From the NCBI RefSeq assembly GCF_002890915.1, contig NZ_POUT01000009.1, forward strand, positions 62,001 to 126,000: a DNA stretch of 64,000 nucleotides. The letters run 5' to 3'. The DNA is from Stutzerimonas stutzeri. GTDB taxonomy: Bacteria > Pseudomonadota > Gammaproteobacteria > Pseudomonadales > Pseudomonadaceae. Below the pieces are notes generated by a model that did no database searches, was not told where the DNA came from, and saw only the letters and a list, made by a program, of their open reading frames with translations. The translations under genes and the position numbers were made by a program. This document shows, one piece after another, positions 1 through 8,188 of this stretch; the stretch's first letter is position 1; the number at the start of each line of letters is the position of its first letter.

Positions 1-1
1 A

Positions 2-1282
2 ATGTTCTTTGCCTACAACAACGGGATCACGGCCACTGCGCAGAGTGTCGAGACCGCGACGACGGATTTCGGTCTGGCGATCACAAGGGTTGTCGACCTT
101 CAGATCGTCAATGGGGGCCAGACCACAGCATCGCTGTTCCATACACGGAAGCGGGACAAGGCAGATCTTTCCCAGATATTCGTCCAGTTGAAGCTGTCCG
201 TCATCGACAGCCAACAGAGCGAAACGGTCGTTCCAAGGATATCGGAGTACGCGAACACCCAGAATCGGGTGAATGCCGCCGACTTCTTCTCGAACCACCC
301 GTTCCATGTGCGGATGGAAGGGTTTTCCCGGCGGATCTGGGCGCCGGCGCAGAAGGGCGCCCCGCGCGAGACGCGGTGGTTCTATGAGCGCGCACGCGGC
401 CAGTATGCCGATGCACAGTCGAAGCTCACACCTGCGGAGCAGCGTCGCTTCAAGGCGGAGCATCCCAAGCCACAGATGTTCACGAAGACGGACCTTGCGA
501 AGTTCGAGAATGTCTGGGATGACCACCCCAGGTGGGTGAATCTTGGCTCCCAGAAGAACTTTGCGCGCTACGCCGCCCGAATCGGCAGCGAGTGGGAGAA
601 ATCATCCGACGCGTTCAACGAGTTCTATTTCAAGAGGGCTGTCGCACGTGGTCTGATCTTCCGCGCCACGGAGCGCATCGTTTCTGCACAGCCTTGGTAC
701 AACGGCGGGTACCGAGCAAACATCGTGGCCTACACGCTGGCGGTACTCGGTGACATCACGAAACGCAGGAAGGAGAGCATCGACTTTCTGGGCATCTGGA
801 ACGCACAGATGGTCGACCCAGTGCTCGAAAGTGCCATCGCTGTCGTGTCGGGAGTCGTGAACGACGACATCATCAGACCGCCGCAAGGCATTTCCAACAT
901 TTCCGAGTGGTGCAAGAAGGAGGCGTGCTGGACGAGGATACAGGCTCGTGCCGACGCCATTGCAAATCTCCTCCCGTCCGAGTTCTACGATCGACTTGTT
1001 CCGCAGGATGATCAGGCAGCGATCGTGAAGACAGCGAAGCAGACGCAGAGGATCGACAACGGCATCGAGGCGCAGCGAAAAGTGTTGGCTGTTCCCGCTG
1101 CGGAATGGGCTCGCATCCATCAGTTGCTGCTTGAGAAGGATCTGCTCACGCCAAAGGAAGACGGCGTGCTCAGGGTTGCCATGCAAATTCCCTCCAAGCT
1201 CCCGACAGAAAAGCAGAGTGTGGTGTTGTTGGATATTCTCGACAAGGGGCGTCTCGAAGGCGTGGTTGTGAGCGAGTCCTGA
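2..1282 (+). CDS. AIPR-family abortive infection protein, 5' end outside window
   Basis: This is the C-terminal 426 residues of an AIPR protein (abortive infection phage resistance family). Seen: near the visible start is NNGITATA, then IVNGGQTTASL, the hallmark of the family, followed by a long alpha-helical region. Family members are usually about 550-700 residues and the open frame reaches the window edge, so the visible Met is internal and the gene starts upstream. AIPR proteins are found in phage-defence loci, sometimes beside Z1, PD-(D/E)XK and Vsr proteins, but their biochemical activity is poorly defined. The gene converges on the CBASS operon, with only 84 bp between the stops, so it is a separate defence transcript in the same island. 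Family assignment is good; mechanism unknown. Confidence 0.85.
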   Translation: MFFAYNNGITATAQSVETATTDFGLAITRVVDLQIVNGGQTTASLFHTRKRDKADLSQIFVQLKLSVIDSQQSETVVPRISEYANTQNRVNAADFFSNHPFHVRMEGFSRRIWAPAQKGAPRETRWFYERARGQYADAQSKLTPAEQRRFKAEHPKPQMFTKTDLAKFENVWDDHPRWVNLGSQKNFARYAARIGSEWEKSSDAFNEFYFKRAVARGLIFRATERIVSAQPWYNGGYRANIVAYTLAVLGDITKRRKESIDFLGIWNAQMVDPVLESAIAVVSGVVNDDIIRPPQGISNISEWCKKEACWTRIQARADAIANLLPSEFYDRLVPQDDQAAIVKTAKQTQRIDNGIEAQRKVLAVPAAEWARIHQLLLEKDLLTPKEDGVLRVAMQIPSKLPTEKQSVVLLDILDKGRLEGVVVSES

Positions 1283-1366
1283 GCGCCGAAGGTTGTCCCG
1301 GCGCGCTATTCCGTTCACCGGCCCGACGAAGGCGGCACACTGGGACGGCATTGGTTTGTTGTGCCA

Positions 1367-1834
1367 CTATTCCACAGGGGAGAATATTGATCCTTGGCCT
1401 GAGCTTGGCACCAACTCAATATACAGGGCATTTCGGCCAACAATGACAGCGAGCGTTGGTCGCTTATCCCGACGCTTGGCCGACAGATGGTTCCATTCCG
1501 ATCTATCGAGGCCAGACGGGTTGGGGTTGTCTTCCGGATGGGTGTGCCATTCGCCCAAATAGCGGATGGTTCCTTGGCTCGCCGTCCATCGAGCCAGTGC
1601 AATGGCTTCGTGGCCGAATGGCATTCTCTCGAACAGGTAGCGAAACCGTTTGTCCCATGCCGTAGGAACCGTTGCCTGCTCAATGAGCATGTGAGTTCCA
1701 TGGACAGAACCGAGCAGCAGCCCGCCAGCTTCACAGTCAGAATCACTGGCCTGAACATGCTGGCGGAAGGTCTCCAGCGTGGACTTCGAGAAATGCAGCA
1801 GCGTTCTGTTGTCGTCGGACGCCCAAGAACTCAT
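1367..1834 (-). CDS. cap3: Cap3, JAB/JAMM isopeptidase of type II CBASS
   Basis: A 155-residue metalloprotease of the JAB/MPN fold. The JAMM signature is complete: Glu35 (EAGGLLLG), His97 and His99 in EWHTHP, then Ser107 and Asp110 at the exact HxH-x7-SxxD spacing. In type II CBASS, Cap3 cleaves the bond that Cap2 forms between the nucleotidyltransferase C-terminus and its targets, so it counteracts priming. The start is set by an ATGA overlap with the cap2 stop; a longer frame opens at 1951 but would overlap cap2 by 120 bases. It is the last gene of the operon. Confidence 0.9.
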   Translation of the reverse strand: MSSWASDDNRTLLHFSKSTLETFRQHVQASDSDCEAGGLLLGSVHGTHMLIEQATVPTAWDKRFRYLFERMPFGHEAIALARWTASQGTIRYLGEWHTHPEDNPNPSGLDRSEWNHLSAKRRDKRPTLAVIVGRNALYIELVPSSGQGSIFSPVE

Positions 1835-3462
1835 GAACTGCATAAGGGGCATTCCCGATCCCGCAGCGGATCGCAGTCGGGCGTAGCAAGCTGCTGGGCG
1901 CGGTCGATCAACCTGGTTCGTAACGCGGGGGTATAGACACCGTTGACCCAATCAAGGGTCATCTCAGCGCCCAGGCTGGCAGCGTGCACCGACACCGAAG
2001 CGGGGAATGGCACGTACAAGCCCTCGCATCCATGCCCCGCCAGAATGGCAGGAAGAGGATCAATGGTAGAACGGAGCTCGCCTCTCCTGTTGCTGTGCCA
2101 AAGACATCGATAGCACGCACCAGACGCGTTCGTCCTCAGAAGCGTGCGGACCGCCGTTCCCGGCCCCTCGATCCAGACCGAAAGCATGGGCGTCGGAGGC
2201 GGATAGTGGCCGCACAGCCAATGCCCGAGGGATTCTTCCCCGGTGGCATCTATGAGCAGGTCCAGCTCGCCCAGTTGGGCATGCCTGACATCCACGGGCA
2301 GCGCGCGAATCTCGGCGCCTGGCGCCAAGCGCTTGAGTTCCTTCGCCATAGCCTCGGCCTTGTTCGAGAGCAGGTCCGGGAACCCGAGGCGATGGCGCCC
2401 GATGTTCTGCGGGAGAAGGCAATCGAAATCCACCAACGTGAGTTTTCCGCCGCATGTCCCCGCCCCAGCCTTGACAAGCATGTCCGACAGATAGCCGCCA
2501 ATCGTGCCGCATCCAACGACGGCGATGTTCTTCCCTGCAAGCGTCTTTGAGTTCGGCATGTTCCGCTGGGCAAGATACCGATCGTCGATTCTGACCACCG
2601 AAATGGGCATCACCTTCAACCCATAGCTCGAATCCCTGCGATCTGCGAGCTTGCTCTTTTGGACAGGACTTTGGCGGTCGTAGAGAACCGCAAAGCCATA
2701 GGTCATCAGCGGAGACTCGATGACGATCAGAACTCCGTTGGCCTTCTTCCTCTCCCCCTCCTTGATACGCTCGTGAATCTTGCGCCGGCACCGGGGATCA
2801 AGAGTGCTCTGCCACGCCAGGATATCCCCGACTGTTTCAGGAGGCCAATTGCTAGTCAGAGGGCGCGGTTGAGCACCGGTCTTTACCCGGTAAGTCAGCA
2901 CCGTTCTATCGGTGACCTGGTAGCCGAGCGACTTCAGCTTCTCAGTTGTTCGATCTTCGTTGTCGGTGATGAACCACAAGGGGCACCCATTGGCATGCGC
3001 GACTATGCAGTTCTGTCGCCCTAGATCCTCGCCTTGCATGTCCACGAAACAATGCCAGCCGTGCCAATAGGCGAAGAACTCTTCCGCGAGGTCTTCGATC
3101 ATCTCCCCCTGTATGATCTGCCCGAACACGACGGCCGCGCGTTGCAGGCACGCCAGCGACTGTCCGACAGGATCGTAGATGTCCAGAACGACGGTGCCCT
3201 TGGCGAGATAGCAAAGCCCGCCATCTGCGCCAAGATGAGGAACCGCTGCGGGCAGCTCAGGAGGGATTTCCAGCAGCCGGATGCGAGGCAAGTCGAAGAA
3301 CGTGGGGTCGAGCTGGACTTCGCACGGACAACCCTTGTCCGCATGGGGCGGGGTCAACCGCCCGTGCAGCTTGAACCAGCCGTCATCCGTCTTGCCAACA
3401 AACGCGAAGCCTCGCTGCTTGAAGGCCTCGATCACGTCTGCGACCGCTGCGGCGCTGCTCAT
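1831..3462 (-). CDS. cap2: Cap2, E2-E1 fusion ubiquitin-transferase-like protein of type II CBASS
   Basis: A 543-residue two-domain protein. Residues 1 to about 150 are an E2-like domain with candidate catalytic Cys84 in DGGLCYLA. Residues about 300-543 are a ThiF/E1-like adenylation domain with the nucleotide loop GCGTIGG at 318-324. Cys450/Cys453 (CYRC) and Cys538/Cys541 (CPLC) form the usual zinc site. In CBASS, Cap2 conjugates the C-terminus of the CD-NTase to other proteins and so primes signal synthesis. It starts with ATGA overlapping the CD-NTase stop and ends with ATGA overlapping cap3, so translation is tightly coupled. Confidence 0.92.
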   Translation of the reverse strand: MSSAAAVADVIEAFKQRGFAFVGKTDDGWFKLHGRLTPPHADKGCPCEVQLDPTFFDLPRIRLLEIPPELPAAVPHLGADGGLCYLAKGTVVLDIYDPVGQSLACLQRAAVVFGQIIQGEMIEDLAEEFFAYWHGWHCFVDMQGEDLGRQNCIVAHANGCPLWFITDNEDRTTEKLKSLGYQVTDRTVLTYRVKTGAQPRPLTSNWPPETVGDILAWQSTLDPRCRRKIHERIKEGERKKANGVLIVIESPLMTYGFAVLYDRQSPVQKSKLADRRDSSYGLKVMPISVVRIDDRYLAQRNMPNSKTLAGKNIAVVGCGTIGGYLSDMLVKAGAGTCGGKLTLVDFDCLLPQNIGRHRLGFPDLLSNKAEAMAKELKRLAPGAEIRALPVDVRHAQLGELDLLIDATGEESLGHWLCGHYPPPTPMLSVWIEGPGTAVRTLLRTNASGACYRCLWHSNRRGELRSTIDPLPAILAGHGCEGLYVPFPASVSVHAASLGAEMTLDWVNGVYTPALRTRLIDRAQQLATPDCDPLRDRECPLCSS

Positions 3463-4601
3463 CCAGCTTTCGTTCGTCCGATGAGTTCGCTAGGACCAGC
3501 AGTAGCGGGAGTCGCGGCAATGGTGGCGGCAACGGACACCACCTTGACCCGATCCGGCTCGTTCGGAAAACGCGGGCCGAATTCGCCTCGCATCCAGATG
3601 CAGGCCTGTGAAGGACTGCCGGCGCCGGTTGCTCCGCGAAGCACCTTCTCAAACTCTTCGAATGCTTTGGCCGCATCTTCGACACCCGCTTGGCCAAGTC
3701 GCTCCGTGAGCGATTCGGACTCTTCCACGGGGTTGTTCACTCCCCCCCGCAACCGGGCTGGCAGTGCCGCGACGACATCCAGCAGAGCAAGGTCGTCGCG
3801 CCTATCGCGTTTCTCAAAGAGCGGGGCCGCGGCGGCCATCAACAGGATCGAGGCAGGTCCTCCGCTGGACCACTTCCAATCGCGGAACGCCTTCAAGTAA
3901 CGAACCACGCGGCGGAACTGCTCCCCCTTGGCCTCCACTTCGCCCAGGAACCATTCCTTCACGGGCCTCGGGTCAGAGGACATCCAGTTGCATTCACGAT
4001 GGGCCAGGAGAACCTTGTCAGCCGGCAGCGCGGTCCAGGCATCGCGCTCTGCCATGTTCACCGCTTCCGTCAGCGAGTCGTAGCCATATCGCTCCATCGA
4101 AGCCTTTGCGAGCGTGACAAATTCCTCGTCGGGAATGGCGTACAGAGGAATATCAATGTGGGCATACGCAGCAATGACGATGCGGATGCATGTCGGCTTG
4201 TCGGTGACAAGCTTCCACCGCCTTTCCTCGACCAGCGGCTTCAATGCTTCTTCCGCAGCGGCAAAGAACACCGTCGCCGCAGTGCTGGGACGCTTCGTCT
4301 GCGAGACGAAACTCATTGGCAGATAGCAGCCATCATCGACATCCGCCTGCTGAGGGTGTTGTGCCGGGGAGTTCAGCGTCTTGTATGCCCACGACCCTTG
4401 CGTGAAGAAGCGCGGCTGTGGCACGTCTTCCGTGTATCCGTTTGCCCTAAGCACGCGGGGGATGCCTGTGCGCAGGCAGTCCCTGACGTCAGTGCGTGCG
4501 CTGGCGATCCAGGCGCGCTGCCCAGGCGTCAGATCCAGCTCGTCGTGCATGCAGGATTCGTCATCAAGGGTGGTGAAGAAGAGTGGGCTCAAGTTCAGCA
4601 T
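3459..4601 (-). CDS. dncV: DncV-like CD-NTase (cyclic dinucleotide synthase) of CBASS
   Basis: A 380-residue nucleotidyltransferase. The active site is intact: [10 protein letters not shown] (Gly69-Ser70) followed by the metal-binding pair Asp87 and Asp89 in ADVDDG, with Asp150 (HIDIP) as likely third carboxylate. The sequence is closest to clade A enzymes such as Vibrio DncV, which makes 3',3'-cGAMP; the product here is inferred. The start was chosen as MLNLS, whose ATG overlaps the capV stop (ATGCTGA); an upstream Met 100 codons earlier lies inside capV in a frame without homology. The order capV-dncV-cap2-cap3 matches the classic Vibrio operon. The last residues (GRTKAG) end in small residues, as expected for a Cap2 substrate. 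Confidence 0.92.
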   Translation of the reverse strand: MLNLSPLFFTTLDDESCMHDELDLTPGQRAWIASARTDVRDCLRTGIPRVLRANGYTEDVPQPRFFTQGSWAYKTLNSPAQHPQQADVDDGCYLPMSFVSQTKRPSTAATVFFAAAEEALKPLVEERRWKLVTDKPTCIRIVIAAYAHIDIPLYAIPDEEFVTLAKASMERYGYDSLTEAVNMAERDAWTALPADKVLLAHRECNWMSSDPRPVKEWFLGEVEAKGEQFRRVVRYLKAFRDWKWSSGGPASILLMAAAAPLFEKRDRRDDLALLDVVAALPARLRGGVNNPVEESESLTERLGQAGVEDAAKAFEEFEKVLRGATGAGSPSQACIWMRGEFGPRFPNEPDRVKVVSVAATIAATPATAGPSELIGRTKAG

Positions 4602-5596
4602 GCGGCCTCCGGAACATTCTTGTTGGGGCCGTGATAGAAGATGGGAGCGCCGGCCTGGTGCGCTCGAAATGGTTGGAAAAGAGGATCGCCGAGCGCACGC
4701 TGCGCCGCGTGGTTGCCGCGATCCTTGAGCGTATTCGTGGCGCCAATGGAAACCCGATCCAGCGCCTTCACGTCCTTGCTTTGATCCGGCGTCGCCTTGT
4801 CGTCGATCTGGAAGTAGTTGTTGCCCAACGCCTGCCGCAGCATGTAGTCCACCGACGACTCCTGGGCGGAGATCACGAGATCGAAGAGTCCTCCGCGCCA
4901 CTTGCCGAATCCGCGGTCGAGGCTGGCGCCGCCGCGAACGGTCGCACCGATGGTCATCGTGCCGATGGCGAGGACCCGAACCAGCGCATCCTGTTTCGGT
5001 GCCAGGAACGTCTTGACTTCGTGCAACCCGAACAGGCCCGGGGCGTTTCCCACCAGCCCCCCATCCGCGAAGACACCGCGGTCGTTGCGCGCCAGAGGAA
5101 AGTAGACGGGCGCGGCGGCTGTCGCCAACGCCACATCAACGACCTTCATGCGGTGATCCAGCTCAAAGGACGGATGGTGCGGTGTCTTGAAGAACTGCCC
5201 GCGTCCCGTCGAGTAGTTGACTGCCGGCACAAGAACACGATGCTTCAGGTCACCTATCGTGGTCCCTTGGAAGCGCTCGGTCAGTACCTCTTTCAATCCC
5301 GCTGAGTCATGCTTTGCTGTCAGCCAGAATCCCAGAAGCCGCCGCGGCAGGCTGCGGCAGCCAAAGATGCGGCTGCCCTGTTCTTCAAACAGTGCCTTGA
5401 GTTCGTAGGCCGGAATTTCCGCAGCCAGCCCCAAAGCCAGCATCCCTCCTGCCGATGTGCCGCAAATCAGATCAAAGTGCGAAGCGATCGGACGGCCCAG
5501 CACGGTTTCGAGTTCGGCGAGAACCGTGGCGGTGTACAGGCCGCGATAACCGCCCCCTGACAGGGCGAGCACATGGTAGGTAGGGATGCCCGTCAT
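4595..5596 (-). CDS. capV: CapV, patatin-like phospholipase effector of CBASS
   Basis: A 333-residue patatin-fold phospholipase. Oxyanion loop GGGYRG at 14-19, nucleophile elbow GTSAG with Ser48, and catalytic Asp178 in DGG are all present, so the enzyme should be active. In CBASS, CapV is switched on by the cyclic dinucleotide and degrades inner-membrane phospholipids, killing the infected cell before phage release. It lies between the DUF2188 gene (six-base gap) and dncV (seven-base overlap), so effector and synthase are made from one transcript. Confidence 0.93.
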   Translation of the reverse strand: MTGIPTYHVLALSGGGYRGLYTATVLAELETVLGRPIASHFDLICGTSAGGMLALGLAAEIPAYELKALFEEQGSRIFGCRSLPRRLLGFWLTAKHDSAGLKEVLTERFQGTTIGDLKHRVLVPAVNYSTGRGQFFKTPHHPSFELDHRMKVVDVALATAAAPVYFPLARNDRGVFADGGLVGNAPGLFGLHEVKTFLAPKQDALVRVLAIGTMTIGATVRGGASLDRGFGKWRGGLFDLVISAQESSVDYMLRQALGNNYFQIDDKATPDQSKDVKALDRVSIGATNTLKDRGNHAAQRALGDPLFQPFRAHQAGAPIFYHGPNKNVPEAAC

Positions 5597-5602
5597 GGCA
5601 CT

Positions 5603-5827
5603 TCAGCCCTTCGGCGGGAAGGAGTCGTTGCCGTGGCTGTCCTTGTCACGGATACGGCCATCCGGACGATGGATGACGAGTTCGGATTGCTGGTTGCGTG
5701 CGATATCCCTCGCTGCGTCAATGGCCTGTTGCTGCGTGTCGTGCACGGAGGTCGCCCGCTGATTGCCGGCTCCCTTCACGGCCCAACCGTCCTGATGAGG
5801 AACAACATGCTGATTCTTGCCTGCCAT
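5603..5827 (-). CDS. DUF2188 small protein, first gene of the CBASS operon
   Basis: A 74-residue protein with the DUF2188 pattern: HVVPHQDGWAVKGAGNQRATSVHDTQQQAI near the N-terminus and ELVIHRPDGRIRDKDSHGND near the C-terminus. The biochemical role of DUF2188 is unknown. It sits six bases upstream of capV on the same strand and is the first gene after the divergent promoter region, so it is probably co-transcribed with CBASS. Whether it takes part in defence or is a passenger cannot be told from sequence. Confidence 0.8.
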   Translation of the reverse strand: MAGKNQHVVPHQDGWAVKGAGNQRATSVHDTQQQAIDAARDIARNQQSELVIHRPDGRIRDKDSHGNDSFPPKG

Positions 5828-5875
5828 GATGACTCTCCTACAGTGGAACTATCGAAGTCCCAGCCGCTCGGCTAG

Positions 5876-5992
5876 GTTGTCAACGGCCGCCCGCTGTAGC
5901 ACAATTCGTTGCTCACGCAGACAACAGGAAGGCCGAGCCAATCCAACCTGGAGCAGGCGTAAAACCTACATCTGTTGTCTGGCTGGACAACA
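5876..5992. promoter_or_regulatory. Divergent control region with GTTGTC/GACAAC half-sites
   Basis: The 288-bp gap between the divergent DUF2188/CBASS and XRE genes contains an inverted repeat TGTTGTC-6 nt-GACAACA at 5973-5992, a GACAACA half-site at 5920-5926 and a compact GTTGTCAAC at 5876-5884. The repeated half-site and its position suggest operators for the adjacent XRE regulator. No start site was mapped. Confidence 0.5.
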
Positions 5993-6115
5993 ATGTATCA
6001 GAGCACGTGCGCCGGTGCAACTGGGCGTGCGGTGTACGCCTTTGAACATCAACCGGATGTGGAGGGGCAACAGAGGGCTTGGCCCTTATTCCCGCAACCG
6101 CAAGGATCAGAACTC

Positions 6116-6508
6116 ATGCCGCAAACAGGCCTAGGCGTCGCCCTCAAGACGCTACGCGAACGCAGAACCCTTTCCCTGCGTGAGATCGGCCAGCTATCGT
6201 CAGTTGATCATGCTTATGTCCACCGTCTCGAAACAGGCGAGAAGACAAACCCATCCCAAGACTTGGTTGAGAAGCTGTTGAAGGTTCTCAAGCCGGGGGA
6301 AAGAGATGCCGCACTCGTGATGTGGCTGGTTGACCACGCAGATGCTGATCCAAGCCTTGTTGAATTCGTGCTACAAGATCCCTCGATCAGCATCGATGTT
6401 TTTTCGGCCGCGGCTGGAGTCAGGCATCGGGGAAATGCAAGGCCTGATCCCGCGACGCTCATCGCCCGAATCAAGAAGGCCTTCGACGACGACGACGAGG
6501 ACGACTGA
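6116..6508 (+). CDS. XRE-family repressor, CapH-like candidate controller of CBASS
   Basis: A 130-residue DNA-binding protein with an N-terminal helix-turn-helix (residues about 6-60; LREIGQLSSVDHAYVHRLETG) and an acidic tail (DDDDEDD). The start at 6116 is chosen because it begins the helix-turn-helix domain and follows a purine-rich AAGGATCAG; an open frame from 5975 adds an unstructured stretch that overlaps the putative operators. It is divergent from CBASS and immediately upstream of an ImmA/IrrE-type protease, the arrangement described for CapH/CapP control of some CBASS operons. The functional link is inferred from position. Confidence 0.75.
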   Translation: MPQTGLGVALKTLRERRTLSLREIGQLSSVDHAYVHRLETGEKTNPSQDLVEKLLKVLKPGERDAALVMWLVDHADADPSLVEFVLQDPSISIDVFSAAAGVRHRGNARPDPATLIARIKKAFDDDDEDD

Positions 6509-6510
6509 AC

Positions 6511-7380
6511 ATGGACGAGGCGGATGTCAGGCAGAGAGCGCGCGCGTTTGTCGCGAGAGTCGATGTTTCGAACATCCGAGAAGACCTGTCCCCGTATGTG
6601 ACCGCGGCTAACGCCAAGGTCAAGAAGGATGAGCTTAGCGATGGGGAGTCCGGCTATACCGTTACCAAGCCGAACGGGAAGCACATCATCACGGTGAATT
6701 CGCTGGAAACCGAAGAGCGCCAGCGCTTCACTGTCTGCCACGAAATAGCTCATATCGTACTCGGCTTGGAATCAAGTCACGACGAGGTGCCGTCATGGTC
6801 CTATGCAAAGCGACATCCGAACGAGATCGCCTGCGACACGTTTGCCGCTGAACTGCTGATGCCCTATCAGCAATGGCTCTCCGCTGTTCCCAAGGAAGAG
6901 CCCTCCCTGGATCTCATCCAACACATGGCCGACTTGTTCGGCACATCATTCCCTGCAGCGGCGTCAAGGTTTGCCAGTCTTAGTGACATGCCGTGCGCAT
7001 TCGTCACCATGGAGCGCGGTGCGGTGCGGTATGCCGCACGCTCAACGGCCTTGCGGCAAGCTGGGGCCTGGATACCTCCCAGGTCGGTCATTCCAGCAGG
7101 CTCCGTGGCTCACCGACTCCGCTCTTCAGGGAATAGCGCTACTGAGACGGGGGAAGTTTCACAGGACGTCTGGTTCGACAACTGGGAAAAGGGCCTTGAC
7201 CTTTGGGAACTTTCAAGACATTACCAGCGCACCGATACCACCATCTCCTTGCTATGGTTCGACAGCGACGATTTGCCGGAGGTTGAGGTGAACCGCTTCG
7301 GCGCACGTGTCGAAGACGATGGAGGCTTGGCAGAATTGACGGGAGAACTGCCATGGCCGGGGCGAAGCCGGCGCCGCTGA
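6511..7380 (+). CDS. ImmA/IrrE-type zinc metalloprotease, CapP-like candidate
   Basis: A 289-residue protein with the gluzincin motif HEIAH (His77, Glu78, His81) in FTVCHEIAHIVLG and the downstream ACDTFAAELLMP typical of COG2856. Members cut a partner XRE repressor in response to DNA damage or infection. The C-terminal 130 residues could be a sensor domain. Its ATG begins two bases after the XRE stop, so the pair forms one operon. Acting as an anti-repressor for the adjacent CBASS is an inference. Confidence 0.82.
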   Translation: MDEADVRQRARAFVARVDVSNIREDLSPYVTAANAKVKKDELSDGESGYTVTKPNGKHIITVNSLETEERQRFTVCHEIAHIVLGLESSHDEVPSWSYAKRHPNEIACDTFAAELLMPYQQWLSAVPKEEPSLDLIQHMADLFGTSFPAAASRFASLSDMPCAFVTMERGAVRYAARSTALRQAGAWIPPRSVIPAGSVAHRLRSSGNSATETGEVSQDVWFDNWEKGLDLWELSRHYQRTDTTISLLWFDSDDLPEVEVNRFGARVEDDGGLAELTGELPWPGRSRRR

Positions 7381-7438
7381 AAAGCGATCAGGGCCACGAC
7401 CGCAAGGAGGTGACTCTTTACGCGCCATTTGCGCGTTC

Positions 7439-8188
7439 TTACAGATACTTCTTGAACGTCGCCGCCGCAATGCACACCGCCACGCCGAGCAGTGCGGCGC
7501 TGGGCAGCAGGATCAGCAGCGGGTTCACGCTGACCGGCAGTGCCAGGTAAGTCACCCAAGGCAGTACGGCCAGCGGAATCAGGCTGGCCCTGGCGCGGTG
7601 ATAGATGAACCCCGATTCGCGTCCCGCGCCGAAGCGGCGGATGTCCCGGCGCACCAGGCCGTCCACCAGTCCGACGAAGGCGGCCATCAGGAACAGCGGC
7701 AGGGTCAGGCACAGCACCAGCAGCCGCACGAGGAAGACCAGCGTCGTGTAGGCCGCCGCGATCAGGTAGCTCTCCACGTTCACGTAGACCAGGCCGATGT
7801 AGTAGCGGAAATCCTTGGTCGGGCGATGGCTGCCGGCGCTGGCCTGCGCCGACGCATCGCGTATCCAGTCCAGCAGGCCGCTCTTCACGAACAGCCAGTC
7901 GTAGCCCTGCTCGACCAGCCGGTGCGCGGTGCGCCCCGGCTCCTGCACCAGCGCGCTGCGCGTGAAATGCGTGGAGAGCTGATCCAGCTCGTAGTGCAGC
8001 ATGCCCTGCGCGTGGCGCCAGCCCTGATCGGGCCAGAAGAAGTGCATGCCGACGCACTCGATCAGGATGCACAGCAGCAGCGCGCCGCACAGCACGCCGA
8101 AGAAGCGGAACGGCAGCGTGACCAGGCCGGCGATCAGGCCTTGCTGTCGTTGCTGCTGGCGCTGGGCCGCGACGGCCGGATCGCTCAT
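7439..8188 (-). CDS. ICE membrane protein, TIGR03747/DUF4400 family
   Basis: A 249-residue inner-membrane protein with hydrophobic segments near residues 20-45, 135-165 and 205-240. It matches the integrating conjugative element membrane family TIGR03747, which is consistently next to the coupling protein in PFGI-1/ICEclc-type transfer systems. It starts with an ATGA overlap to the traD stop. It is the last conjugation gene before the defence cargo begins on its downstream side. Confidence 0.82.
   Translation of the reverse strand: MSDPAVAAQRQQQRQQGLIAGLVTLPFRFFGVLCGALLLCILIECVGMHFFWPDQGWRHAQGMLHYELDQLSTHFTRSALVQEPGRTAHRLVEQGYDWLFVKSGLLDWIRDASAQASAGSHRPTKDFRYYIGLVYVNVESYLIAAAYTTLVFLVRLLVLCLTLPLFLMAAFVGLVDGLVRRDIRRFGAGRESGFIYHRARASLIPLAVLPWVTYLALPVSVNPLLILLPSAALLGVAVCIAAATFKKYL

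Noticed and set aside
8185..8188. Frameshift between traD and TIGR03747
   Set aside because: The overlap is a normal ATGA stop-start coupling, as in several other gene pairs here.
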